In this document: one piece after another, positions 15,111 to 22,680 of the stretch
How positions within the stretch are numbered: position 1 is the stretch's first letter
Layout of the letters: every line of letters starts with the position of its first letter
Assembly: GCA_001592145.1 (NCBI GenBank)
Contig: BCWJ01000006.1
Span: forward strand, 1 to 64,000
Reading direction: 5' to 3'
Origin: Xylanimicrobium pachnodae JCM 13526 = NBRC 107786
GTDB lineage: Bacteria; Actinomycetota; Actinomycetes; Actinomycetales; Cellulomonadaceae
Length of the DNA: 64,000 bases
Made by a program: the position numbers and the translations under genes
The notes under the pieces: generated by a model
Told to the model about the DNA's origin: nothing
The model's input: the letters and a program-made list of their open reading frames with translations, nothing else
The model's database searches: none

Positions 15111-15969
15111 TCAGCAGCTCCAGGGTGGCGGGTGCCGTGCGGGTGCGTGCGGGGGTGAGCGCCGCGTCGAGCAGCGTGTAGCTCAGCCCCGTCCCCACCT
15201 CGGTTCCGACGACGGTGCCGACGAGTTCCCCGGCCGCGTCGAGCAGCCCGGACGACGACGACGGCGGGTTCGCCGCCCGGCGCAGCAGGTGCCCGGCCAG
15301 CACGCCGCGCGTGTGCTTGGCGTTGTGCGAGACGACGGCTCGCGTGCCGCGCACCTCGCGCACCACGCGCACGGTGACCCAGTCGGCGTCGTCGGGGCGC
15401 GGCTTCCACGCGGCCACGTAGGGCGCCGAGCGGCAGTCGACGACGACGTCCCCCGCGGCCCGCGCGTCGAGCGCCGCGCCGAGCGGTCCCCGCCACGCCG
15501 CAGCGAGCTTCCCGACGCCGGGCAGGTCCACGCTCATCGAGAGCCGGTACGCGGGGATGCGGTCGGCGGGGGAGACGGCTCCCCACAGGCCGGAGAAGAT
15601 GCGCACGCAGTCCGTCACCCGCTGTTCGGCCCCCTCCCGGTGGTCGAGCCCGTCGAAACCACCACCGGACACCAGGTCGCCGAGCCCGGCGGCCGCGTAC
15701 AGCACCCCCGTGTAGACGCGCGCGGCGGGTGCGGCCGGCTCCACCTCCAGCCGGGTGTTGCGCGCCACCTCGGCGGCGAGCGACGGGCCGACGCCGAGCA
15801 CCGCGCACGCGTCGGACCGGGCGCTCACCGATGCGAGCGCCGTCAGCACGGCCTGGCGCAGCCCGGTCAGGGCGTCCGCCCCGCTCAGGGTCGACAGGTC
15901 GGCGGGGGCGGCGTCGTCGGGCGCGGGCGTCTTGCCCTCGGAGGGCGGGAGCAGCAGGAGCACCCGCAC
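15103..15969 (-). CDS. yaaA: Peroxide stress protein YaaA (DUF328/UPF0246)
   Basis: Two hundred and eighty-eight residues from GTG 15969. N-terminal LLLPPSEGKT and central VRIFSGLWGAVSPADRIPAYRLSM are diagnostic for YaaA, which lowers intracellular iron damage under peroxide and has a helix-hairpin-helix DNA-binding fold in E. coli. Near residue 102-116 the sequence reads SGGGFDGLDHREGAEQ; the DNA for this stretch is a copy of an extragenic palindromic repeat (see 15640-15664), so the gene has taken up a repeat in frame. The start codon lies inside a 12-bp hairpin. The 3' end overlaps the convergent XRE gene. Confidence 0.88.
   Translation of the reverse strand: MRVLLLLPPSEGKTPAPDDAAPADLSTLSGADALTGLRQAVLTALASVSARSDACAVLGVGPSLAAEVARNTRLEVEPAAPAARVYTGVLYAAAGLGDLVSGGGFDGLDHREGAEQRVTDCVRIFSGLWGAVSPADRIPAYRLSMSVDLPGVGKLAAAWRGPLGAALDARAAGDVVVDCRSAPYVAAWKPRPDDADWVTVRVVREVRGTRAVVSHNAKHTRGVLAGHLLRRAANPPSSSSGLLDAAGELVGTVVGTEVGTGLSYTLLDAALTPARTRTAPATLELLIS
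15640..15664 (-). repeat. Intragenic copy of a GGTGGTTTCGAC palindromic repeat
   Basis: On the minus strand the segment begins GGTGGTTTCGACGGGCTCG and closes with ACCACC, forming a dyad. It matches the right arm of the intergenic element at 56648-56669 at most positions. It sits in frame inside yaaA and encodes GGFDGLDH, at a place where the family has no conserved motif. Confidence 0.65.
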
Positions 15970-15990
15970 ACCTTATGGGTGCGGGTGCTC
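15958..15990 (-). terminator. Hairpin: hsp20 terminator and yaaA start-codon sequestering stem
   Basis: Perfect 12-bp stem (15958-15969 with 15979-15990) and a 9-base loop. It lies 42 bases after the hsp20 stop, so it can terminate that gene. In the yaaA transcript the same stem holds the GTG start codon, and the loop holds AAGG, a possible ribosome-binding site. Confidence 0.65.
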
Positions 15991-16032
15991 CTGCCTTGCC
16001 GCCGGGGGCTGGTGCTGGCGGGGTGGTTCGCC

Positions 16033-16458
16033 TCAGCTCCCGGCTTCGATCGCGGTGCGCTGGGCGGCGTGGCTGACCTCGATCTTGCGCGGCCGGGCTT
16101 CCTCGGCCACCGGGATGGTCAAGACGAGCACGCCGTCGGCGTAGGACGCGGTGATCTGGTCGAGTGCCAGCCCGCGGCCCAGGGTGACCTGGCGTGCCAC
16201 GGTGCCCGCGGGCCGCTCCCGCAGGAGCCACTGGCCCTCGGCGGAGCGCGGCGTGCGCTCGGCCCGGATGGTCAGCGTGCGGTCCTCGCAGGAGACGTCG
16301 ACGCTACCGGGGTCCACCCCGGGGAGGTCGACGGCGAGCAGGTAGTGGTCGCCCTCGCGGTACAGGTCCATGGGCATCGTGGGTGCGTTGCGGCCGGTCA
16401 GTGCCATCGAACCGAACAGGCGGTCCATCTCCTGGAACGGGTCCCACCGGGTAGCCAT
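16033..16458 (-). CDS. Hsp20/alpha-crystallin family small heat-shock protein
   Basis: One hundred and forty-one residues, ATG 16458 with GGAGGTG upstream. Begins with RWDPFQEMDRLFG; the alpha-crystallin domain occupies about 35-130, with LLAVDLPGVDPGSVDV, LTIRAER and the closing ADGVLVLTIPVAE (the conserved A-x-x-x-n-GvL motif). The C-terminal tail has ARPRKIEV instead of a clear I-x-I. It is an ATP-independent holdase for unfolding proteins. A CIRCE element about 100 bases upstream indicates repression by HrcA, which is unusual for hsp20 in actinobacteria, where HspR or RheA is better known. Confidence 0.92.
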   Translation of the reverse strand: MATRWDPFQEMDRLFGSMALTGRNAPTMPMDLYREGDHYLLAVDLPGVDPGSVDVSCEDRTLTIRAERTPRSAEGQWLLRERPAGTVARQVTLGRGLALDQITASYADGVLVLTIPVAEEARPRKIEVSHAAQRTAIEAGS

Positions 16459-16554
16459 TGCGCATCACCTCCTTGACAACGGGCCGCCTCGGTGCGGCCC
16501 AGACGCGACCGGCGTCCCGGGCCTTCCGGTGACGCCGTGGCTACGCCTCCAGTA

Positions 16555-16581
16555 TTAGCACTCTCTAGTGCCGAGTGCTAG
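16555..16581 (-). promoter_or_regulatory. CIRCE element (HrcA operator)
   Basis: TTAGCACTC-N9-GAGTGCTAG: 17 of 18 arm positions match the CIRCE consensus TTAGCACTC-N9-GAGTGCTAA, with exact spacing. It lies 97 bases upstream of the hsp20 start codon and downstream of the ABC permease gene, so hsp20 is the only plausible target here. Confidence 0.92.
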
Positions 16582-16645
16582 CCCGCTGCGTGCGACGTCT
16601 TCGCTGCGCGCGACGTCCGGGTCCGGGGCACCGGCCCGCGCCGCC

Positions 16646-17419
16646 TCAGGCCGCTCGCCGATACGCCCGGAACGCGCTCGTTGCCAGGGCCGTCATGACG
16701 ACGGCGAGGGCCGCGAGCAGAGCGAGCCTGCCCCACACCAGGCCCCAGTCGGGGGTGGCCGACAGTGCCTGGCGCCCCGCGACGACCGCCCAGTCGAACG
16801 GGTTGAACCGGGCCGCCGCCTCGACCCACCCGGCCGAGAGCCGCGTGTCCATCACGGCGGAGGACAGGAACATCAGCGGGATCGTCAGGCCCTGCGAGAT
16901 GCCGATGAGCGCCTGCTGCTGGCGGGTCAGCAGCGCGACCGCGTTCGACATCGCGGCGAATACGCACGTCAGCAGGACGACGCCGAGGAGCATGACGGGG
17001 ATGCCGGCGACGTCGAACCGGGCGCCGCGCAGCCACGCCACGGCGAGCACCACGAGCGCCTGCGCGGCGGCCACCACGGAGTACCACACGAGGGAGGAGA
17101 CCTGGATGGCGACGCGGCTCGCGGGGGAGGCGAGCAGGTGGTCCATGACGCCGCGCTCGGAGTCCTCGACGATGCCGGTACCCGCCCAGGCGGCGCCGAA
17201 CATGGCCGTCATCATGACGACGCCGGGGGTGATGAACTCCAGGTAGGTGGTGCCGGGCGTGGCGAACCCGGGGATCTCGACCACCGAGGTGAACAGCTGC
17301 CCGAACAGCAGGAGCCAGATCAGGGGCTGGACGATCTGCATCACGGCGAACACGGGGACGCGCATCGTGGACCGCTGGGCGCGGGCCGTGAGCATGGCGG
17401 TGTGGGTCAGGGCGCTCAT
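16646..17419 (-). CDS. ABC-2 type transporter permease
   Basis: Two hundred and fifty-seven residues with six membrane segments in the ABC-2/DrrB pattern: N-terminal RAQRSTMRVPVFAVMQIVQP, a central cytoplasmic part with EDSERGVMDHLLASPASR (typical for DrrB-like proteins), and C-terminal FNPFDWAVVAGRQAL. It pairs with the ATPase encoded just upstream on the same strand (ATGA overlap), forming a daunorubicin-type efflux or lipid export system. The substrate is unknown. Confidence 0.88.
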   Translation of the reverse strand: MSALTHTAMLTARAQRSTMRVPVFAVMQIVQPLIWLLLFGQLFTSVVEIPGFATPGTTYLEFITPGVVMMTAMFGAAWAGTGIVEDSERGVMDHLLASPASRVAIQVSSLVWYSVVAAAQALVVLAVAWLRGARFDVAGIPVMLLGVVLLTCVFAAMSNAVALLTRQQQALIGISQGLTIPLMFLSSAVMDTRLSAGWVEAAARFNPFDWAVVAGRQALSATPDWGLVWGRLALLAALAVVMTALATSAFRAYRRAA

Positions 17420-18447
17420 GCCGCCACCTCCTGCCGGGCCTGTCCGTTGCCGGCGTCGAAGGCGTGGCCGGTGTGGTGCAGGTAGACGTCGTCCAGGCTG
17501 GGCCGGGCGATCCCGGCGGCGAGCACGGGGAGCCCGGCGGCGTCGAGCACGCCGAGCAGCGTGGGGATCACACTCGCCCCCGCGGTGGCCCGGGCGCGCA
17601 GCCGGGAACCGTCGACGGTGATCTCTCGCAGTCCGGCGACGTCCGCCGCGATGCGGGCGGCGGCCGTGGCGGCCTCGGCGGAGGCAAGGTCGACCGTGAG
17701 GCCGTCCCCGTGGAGCTGGTCCTTGAGCTGGTCGGGGGTGCCGCTGGTCACGGCGCGGCCGTGGTCGATGATGACCACCTGGTCGGCGAGCCGGTCTGCC
17801 TCGTCGAGGTAGTGGGTGGTCAGCAGTACGGTCATCCCGCTCGCCTGGGCCAGCGAGGAGAGCTCGGCCCACAGTTCTGCACGCGCCTCGGGATCGAGCC
17901 CCGTGGTGGGCTCGTCGAGGAACAGCACGGCGGGGGAGTGCATGAGCCCGACGGCGACGTCGAGCTTGCGGGCCATGCCCCCGGAGTAGGTGCGCACGAG
18001 CCGGTCGGCCGAGCCGGCGAGCCCGAAGACGTCCAGGAGCTCGGCGGCGCGGGCGCGGGCCTCGCGGTGGCCGAGCCCGTGCAGGCGACCGGCCAGCTCG
18101 AGGTTCTCCCGGCTGGTGTCCATGGCGCGCGTGACGGGCCGCTGGGACACGTAGCCGATGCGGCGTCGTACGGAGGCGGCCTCGCGCACCACGTCGAAGC
18201 CCGCGACGCGGGCGGTACCGCCCCGGGCGCCGGGCCGGTCGCCGTGGGCCGGCGGATCGGGGAGGGCGAGGGTGGCCAGGATGCGCACGGTGGTGGACTT
18301 CCCCGCGCCGTTGGGGCCGAGCAGCCCGAGCACGGTTCCGGCGTCGGCCCGCAGGTCGAGGCCGTCCAACGCGCGCACGGTGCGGTGGCGCGACCGGTAG
18401 GTCTTGGTCAGGGCGGCGACGTCGATCGCCGGGGTGGTTGTGGGCAT
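17416..18447 (-). CDS. ABC transporter ATP-binding protein (DrrA-like)
   Basis: Three hundred and forty-three residues. Walker A GPNGAGKST (about 43-51), Q-loop region YVSQRP, signature YSGGMARKLD, Walker B AVLFLDEPTTGLD, and H-loop TTHYLDEAD. The DrrA-specific C-terminal domain follows (residues 230-325). Between Walker A and the GGTARVAGFDVV strand there is an extra run of about 15 residues rich in Pro, Gly and Arg (LPDPPAHGDRPGARG), not typical of the family. Operon with the permease gene by ATGA overlap. Confidence 0.9.
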   Translation of the reverse strand: MPTTTPAIDVAALTKTYRSRHRTVRALDGLDLRADAGTVLGLLGPNGAGKSTTVRILATLALPDPPAHGDRPGARGGTARVAGFDVVREAASVRRRIGYVSQRPVTRAMDTSRENLELAGRLHGLGHREARARAAELLDVFGLAGSADRLVRTYSGGMARKLDVAVGLMHSPAVLFLDEPTTGLDPEARAELWAELSSLAQASGMTVLLTTHYLDEADRLADQVVIIDHGRAVTSGTPDQLKDQLHGDGLTVDLASAEAATAAARIAADVAGLREITVDGSRLRARATAGASVIPTLLGVLDAAGLPVLAAGIARPSLDDVYLHHTGHAFDAGNGQARQEVAA

Positions 18448-18538
18448 GGGTGTACCTCTCCGTGGGACTTGTGAGCCCGGCGCACACCCGTAAGGTGGTG
18501 ATGCGTCTCGGATCCGGTGCGAACCGGGCTCGGGTGTG

Positions 18539-18568
18539 GTCCTCGGGCGGTGGCAGCCGCCCGAGGAC
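18539..18568 (-). terminator. Hairpin terminator after the PadR-linked membrane gene
   Basis: Perfect 12-bp stem (18539-18550 with 18557-18568), loop TGGCAG. It lies 9 bases past the stop of the minus-strand membrane protein gene and before the ABC operon. Confidence 0.75.
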
Positions 18569-18576
18569 GTTCTCGG

Positions 18577-19560
18577 TCAGCGCTGCCGGTCAGCGGCCTC
18601 GTGCTCATCGCGGCGGCGGCCGAAGTTCATGCGGGCGACCAGCAGCATCATCACGATCCAGCCGACGACGTACGGGAGCCACGCGTACCGCCATCCGGCC
18701 GTGAAGCCGACCACGGTGCTGACCAGGAACGCGCTCACCCAGATCACGGCCGTGTAGATGCCGAACCGGGCGGCCAGAGCGGGGTCCTTGGTGAAGTTGT
18801 CGGTGCCTACCGCAGAGGTGGCGAGCTGGCGCGTCCAGGACTTCTTGCGGTTGGTCTGCGTGACGCCCAGCCAGGTGAACAGCACGGCGCCGACGGCGGC
18901 GAGCAGCGCGCCGCCCACGATCCATGCGGCGGCGAACCGGTGGTCCCAGGCGGGGATGGCCACCAGGGCGACCCCGGCCCCGGTCGTGGTCAGCGCGGCG
19001 GCGAGCCCCCAGCCCGCTGCGCGGGAGCCGGGCATCGGGTGGTTCGTCGTCGTCTCGGCGCGCAGGGAGGCGTTCAGGATCCAGCCGACGGCGAGACCCG
19101 CCACCGCGGCGAGCACGGGCAGGAACGCGAAGGATCCGCTGATCGCGATGAGGGTGTATCCGAGCACGGCGCCGACGGCGACGAGCGAGGCGACGACGAT
19201 GCCGACCACGAACCCGGGGCGGGGGCGGACACGGTGCAGCGCGCGCAGTTCCTGGACGGCGGCCCAGTCGGCGGCGGCGTTACCGCTCCAGTACGTGCGG
19301 GCGCCGGCCGTGCGTGCCTGCGCTGTGGCGGTCGGCGCGGTGCGCTGCGGCGTGGGTCCCGCGTCGTCGAGCAGGGCGCGGATGTCGCCGAGCTCGGCCA
19401 TCGCCTCGCTGGCGGCCTGCTCGTCGCTCAAGCCGGTGGCCCGCAGCTCCGCGACCCGGTCGACCAGCCCGGTGCGCAGCTCCTCCTTGAGGTCGGTGGC
19501 GTCGGGGGTGAGCGGGATGTCGGCGAACGCCTGGTCGAGCAGGCGGTGGACGGCGGTCAT
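18577..19560 (-). CDS. Permease-prefix-domain membrane protein
   Basis: Three hundred and twenty-seven residues, ATG 19560 overlapping the PadR stop. Residues 1-70 are a soluble helical prefix (LKEELRTGLVDRVAELRATG, SDEQAASEAMAELGD), the domain often found as a permease prefix and in DUF1700/HAAS-like proteins next to PadR. Residues 110-310 contain seven or so membrane segments. Genes of this type are co-transcribed with PadR regulators and may sense or transport membrane-active compounds. The exact role is unknown. Confidence 0.82.
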   Translation of the reverse strand: MTAVHRLLDQAFADIPLTPDATDLKEELRTGLVDRVAELRATGLSDEQAASEAMAELGDIRALLDDAGPTPQRTAPTATAQARTAGARTYWSGNAAADWAAVQELRALHRVRPRPGFVVGIVVASLVAVGAVLGYTLIAISGSFAFLPVLAAVAGLAVGWILNASLRAETTTNHPMPGSRAAGWGLAAALTTTGAGVALVAIPAWDHRFAAAWIVGGALLAAVGAVLFTWLGVTQTNRKKSWTRQLATSAVGTDNFTKDPALAARFGIYTAVIWVSAFLVSTVVGFTAGWRYAWLPYVVGWIVMMLLVARMNFGRRRDEHEAADRQR

Positions 19561-19931
19561 CGGGTGTGGTCCTTCGCGGTGGGGGCGGTGTCGAGCAGGA
19601 TGTCGATCACGTCGCGCGTGGCGACCCACGCGGCGACGTTGGTGCGGTAGACGGCGCGGCCGGCGTCGGTGAGGCGGTAGTACTTGCGGCGGCCGCCCTG
19701 GGACTCGTCGCCCCAGTAGGCCTCCACGAGCCCGTCCTTCACGAGACGGCGGTAGGTCGCGTATAGGGTGGCCTCCTTGACCTCGTGGCGGCCGCCGGTG
19801 GCATCCCGGATGGCCTTGTAGATCTCGAAGCCGTACCGGTCGGCGCCGCGCAGGGCCCCGAGCACGATCGTGTCGGTGTGCCCGCGCAGCAGGTCGGCCG
19901 AGAAGGCGTCGCCAGAGAGTGTTTCGGTCAC
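19557..19931 (-). CDS. PadR family transcriptional regulator
   Basis: One hundred and twenty-four residues. Winged helix with TIVLGALRGADRYGFEIYKAI, the recognition helix EATLYATYRRLVKDGLVEAYW, and a wing with GGRRKYYRLTDAGR, all PadR hallmarks; the short C-terminal helix makes it subfamily 2. It is first in an operon with the permease-prefix protein, a classic pair for stress-responsive regulation. The repeats just upstream of its start are the likely operator. Confidence 0.9.
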   Translation of the reverse strand: MTETLSGDAFSADLLRGHTDTIVLGALRGADRYGFEIYKAIRDATGGRHEVKEATLYATYRRLVKDGLVEAYWGDESQGGRRKYYRLTDAGRAVYRTNVAAWVATRDVIDILLDTAPTAKDHTR

Positions 19932-19933
19932 AG

Positions 19934-19957
19934 CAAGTACTGTATGACATCAAGTAC
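19934..19957 (-). promoter_or_regulatory. Possible PadR operator
   Basis: Two CAAGTAC direct repeats (19934-19940 and 19951-19957) with TGTATGACAT between them form an AT-rich patch starting 3 bases before the padR start codon. PadR sites usually have ATGT/ACAT half-sites; an ACAT and a complementary ATGT can be drawn here. The fit is approximate. Confidence 0.45.
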
Positions 19958-19989
19958 ATGACGACAACAGGGCCACTAGGGTCGGTGTC

Positions 19990-20373
19990 ATGGCCCAGGT
20001 CAAGATCTACGGCAACCGCTCCGTGTGGGGCGCCCGCCGCGCAGAAATGTCAGACGCGATCCACGCCGCGCTCGTCGGCGCGTGGCAGCTCCCGGACTCC
20101 AAGCGGTTCCACCGCTTCGTCCTGCTCGACGACGGCGACCTGGTCGCCCCGCGCTCGCCCGCCTACCTGGTGGTCGAGATCATCGCGTTCCCTGGCCGCT
20201 CACCCGAGGCGAAGCGTGCGCTGATCCGGGCGATGTACGACGACGTCGCCCCCGCGCTCGGGCTCGACGCCGACGACCTGGAGCTCGTGATCATCGAGTC
20301 GCCGCGCGAGAACTGGGGTATCCGCGGTCAGGCGGGCGACGAACTCGCCCTGACCTACCGCGTCGAGGTGTAG
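19990..20373 (+). CDS. Tautomerase family protein
   Basis: One hundred and twenty-seven residues. Starts MAQVKIYG and has the paired beta-alpha-beta units of the tautomerase superfamily: HRFVLLDDGDLV, YLVVEIIAFPGRSPEAKRALI and LELVIIESPRENWGIRG. The catalytic Pro1 of classical tautomerases is replaced by Ala after Met removal, as in this long subgroup, so tautomerase activity is uncertain. Stands alone, divergent from padR. Confidence 0.85.
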   Translation: MAQVKIYGNRSVWGARRAEMSDAIHAALVGAWQLPDSKRFHRFVLLDDGDLVAPRSPAYLVVEIIAFPGRSPEAKRALIRAMYDDVAPALGLDADDLELVIIESPRENWGIRGQAGDELALTYRVEV

Positions 20374-20374
20374 A

Positions 20375-20830
20375 TCACGCGCAGGTGTCGCACACCCCGG
20401 TCGCGGGGAGCTGCGTGAAGCACGTCGGGCAGATCGCCGCGGGCTTCTCCTCGGCGGTGCGGGACCGCGTGGTCGTGGTGCGCGTCGTCCGCGGTGCGCG
20501 CGCCCCAGCCGCGGTCCGGGCCGCTGGTGTGCGGGTGCGCGAAGCGGCGGCCCGGGGCGCTGCCACCTCGAACCCGTGCTTGCGCAGCAGGGCGGTGACG
20601 GCGTCGGCCTGCTTGCCGAGCTCCTCCGTCATGGCTACGCGGCCCGTCGCGAAGCGGTGCGCGACGCCGACGATCGCCGCGGCGTCGTACGAACGGCCCT
20701 CGTGGACCAGGGACTCGGTGGGTGCGGCCTGCAGGCCGTAGACGCCGATGAAGGCGTCCTTGCCGCGGTCGTCGTACTCGGCGATCGCGGCGAGAAGGTG
20801 GGGTTGGGTGACGGCGGAGAGGGTAGCCAC
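20375..20830 (-). CDS. ScoMcrA-like N-terminal head domain protein with zinc knuckle
   Basis: One hundred and fifty-one residues. Residues 5-95 read like the N-terminal head of ScoMcrA-type restriction proteins: AIAEYDDRGKDAFIGVYGL, then LVHEGRSYDAAAIVGVAHRFATG and ALLRKHGFEV. In ScoMcrA this part precedes the sulfur-binding, SRA and HNH domains, but here none of them follow. Instead there is an Arg/Thr/Ala-rich linker (100-130) and a C-terminal CPTCFTQLPATGVCDTC, a four-cysteine zinc knuckle. It may bind DNA or RNA without cutting. Function is unknown. It is transcribed away from rnpB. Confidence 0.7.
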   Translation of the reverse strand: MATLSAVTQPHLLAAIAEYDDRGKDAFIGVYGLQAAPTESLVHEGRSYDAAAIVGVAHRFATGRVAMTEELGKQADAVTALLRKHGFEVAAPRAAASRTRTPAARTAAGARAPRTTRTTTTRSRTAEEKPAAICPTCFTQLPATGVCDTCA

Positions 20831-20882
20831 CCGTTGAGCGTAACCCGGCGCGAGGGTGGCTCGGGTCGCCCGCCGGACCCCG

Positions 20883-20888
20883 TATCCT
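20883..20888 (+). promoter_or_regulatory. -10 element of the rnpB promoter
   Basis: TATCCT lies 8 bases upstream of the predicted first paired base of RNase P RNA. It fits an actinobacterial -10 hexamer; the -35 region is GC-rich and not clear. Confidence 0.5.
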
Positions 20889-20896
20889 GGGCACGC

Positions 20897-21294
20897 GGAC
20901 GAGTCGGTCGGACGGTCGCGTGACCTGGAAGCAGGTCCCGAGGAACGTCCGGGCTCCGAAGGGCAAGGTGGTGGCTAACGGCCACCCGGGGCGACCCGCG
21001 GGACAGTGCCACAGAGAACAGACCGCCTCCCGGCGTGAGCCGGGCGGTAAGGGTGAAACGGTGGTGTAAGAGACCACCAGCGCCCCTGGTGACAGGGGCG
21101 GCTCGGTAAACCCCACCTGGAGCAAGGTCAGACAGACTGCGGTAGAGGGCGGCCCGCCCGACTCCCTCCGGGGAGACGCAGTCGGGTAGACCGCTGGAGC
21201 CCTGCGGCAACGCAGGGCCTAGATGGATGACCGTCACCCGGCCCACGGGCAACCAGGGCCGGGCACAGAACCCGGCGTACAGACCGGCTCGTCC
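20897..21294 (+). ncRNA. rnpB: RNase P RNA, bacterial class A
   Basis: About 398 bases. The 5' end GGACGAGTCGGTC pairs with 3' GACCGGCTCGTCC to close helix P1. The universally conserved GAGGAACGTCCGGGCTCC (CRI) is at about 20939, ACAGTGCCACAGAGAACAGACCGCC occurs as AGTGCCACAGAGAACAGACC at about 21005, GGTAAGGGTGAAACGGTG follows near 21046, and the closing AGATGGATGACCGTC near 21220 with ACAGAACCCGGCGTACAG near 21265 completes the catalytic core. It is the ribozyme that matures tRNA 5' ends. Open frames reading through this region on either strand are not genes. Confidence 0.97.
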
Positions 21295-21320
21295 GCTCAC
21301 CCGCCGTCCGCCGTGGTCGA

Positions 21321-22659
21321 CCGACGACGTCGGATCGTCCGGGCAGAGCGATCGCGCTGCGCGGACGGCGTCGCGTCGGCAAGTCCCGTCTCGTGACCGA
21401 GTTCATCGAGCGTGCAGGAGCCCCCTCGGTGTACTTCCTCGCGGACGGAGCGCGTCCTGAGGTCGAGCAGCGGCGCCTGCTGGAGACCGTCGCCGCCTCG
21501 GGTCTACCCGGTGCCGACGCCGCCGGGTACGCCGTCTCCGGTTCCTGGCAGGACGCCCTGACCGTCCTCGCGCTCGCCCTGCCGAGCGACCGGGTGTCGA
21601 TCGTCGTGCTCGACGAGGTCTCCTACCTGACCAGCGATCCGGGGTTCGAGGGCGCGCTGCAAGGGGTGTGGGACACCCGACTCGCCACCCTCCCGGTACT
21701 CCTGATCCTCGTCGGTTCGAACCGATCCGAGATGGAACGGCTCATCAGCCATGGTCGCCCGTTCTACGGCCGCAGTGTCGACAAGGAGATCCAGCCGCTC
21801 ACTCCGCGGGACGTGGCGACCATGACGGGACTCGACGCAGCAGAAGCGATCGACGCCTATCTGGTCACAGGTGGTCTGCCCCCGCTGGTCACGGCGTGGA
21901 AGCCCGGACAGCCCGTCGCCGACTACCTGGCGGACGGCCTGTCCACCTCGGTCAGCACACTCGTCGTCTCCGGCGAGCGGGTCCTGTCCTCCGAGTTCCC
22001 CGCCGAGACCCAGGCGAAGGACGTGCTGCGTGCCATCGGCGCAGACGCCCGCACCTTCACCGCCATCGGGCAAGCTGCGCAGGTTGACCAACGCGCGTCG
22101 CTGTCGCGCTCGCTCGACGTCCTCGTCGATCGCCGCGTCGTCGCCGTGGACGAACCCCTGTCGGCCAATCCCGCGCACCACAAGCGGTACCGGATCGAAG
22201 ACCCGTACATGCGCTTCTGGCTCGCCTTCCTCCACGATGCCCCGGACCTCATCGACGCGGGCCGCGGCGAGCTCGTGACCAGGCGCATCGAGCGCGGATG
22301 GTCCACGTGGCGTGGGCGCGCCGTCGAGCCCGTCGTGCGGAGACTGCCGTGGGAGAAGGCTCTCGACGTCGCCCTTGCGGTTCCACCAGCCACCGACCAC
22401 TGCGGACGGGGGTACAAGGGCGTCGTCGAAGGTGGACGTGGTAGGTGCGGACCGTCGTCCAGCGAGAACGGTGACGTTCGTCGGCTCGATCAAGTGGCGT
22501 GAGACCGCACCCTTCGACCTCCATGACGCCACCGAGCTCGTCAACCACAGGGCCGTCGTGCCCGGAACAAACCAGGCAACCGAGCTGATCGCGGTATCCC
22601 GCTGCGGAGGAGGCATCGATGGCATCACCGTGCTGACTCCGGCAGACCTGATCGGCTGA
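21321..22659 (+). pseudogene. AAA ATPase (DUF234 C-terminal type) pseudogene
   Basis: Homology starts abruptly at SDRPGRAIALRGRRRVGKSR (Walker A with GKS near 21378), about 30 bases past the 3' end of rnpB; the usual 30-35 N-terminal residues and start codon are missing. A long ATPase part follows (IVVLDEVSYL Walker B, LPVLLILVGSN sensor, FYGRSVDKEIQPL, RYRIEDPYMRFWLAF) up to RAVEPVVRRLPWEKA near 22360. Then the plus strand loses sense for about 67 bases, in which the minus strand instead encodes the family motif VVGGWWNRKGDVE. From 22432 the plus strand resumes in another frame with VDVVGADRRPARTVTFVGS to a TGA at 22657-22659. The gene thus carries a 5' truncation, a small inversion and a one-base frameshift, and cannot make the normal protein. 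Confidence 0.8.
22363..22429. other. 67-bp micro-inversion bounded by 15-bp inverted repeats
   Basis: TCGACGTCGCCCTTG (22363-22377) and CAAGGGCGTCGTCGA (22415-22429) are inverted repeats with 14 of 15 matches. Flipping the segment restores the continuous motif GGWWNRKGDVE joined to VDVVGADRR, and keeps the upstream frame; one extra base near 22431 still shifts the downstream frame. Confidence 0.75.
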
Positions 22660-22680
22660 TCTCCTGCTCGGGGTTGGGTG

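Noticed and set aside
20635-21300. Open frames across rnpB on both strands
   Set aside because: The region folds as class A RNase P RNA with all conserved blocks; peptides read from it are known mis-annotations.
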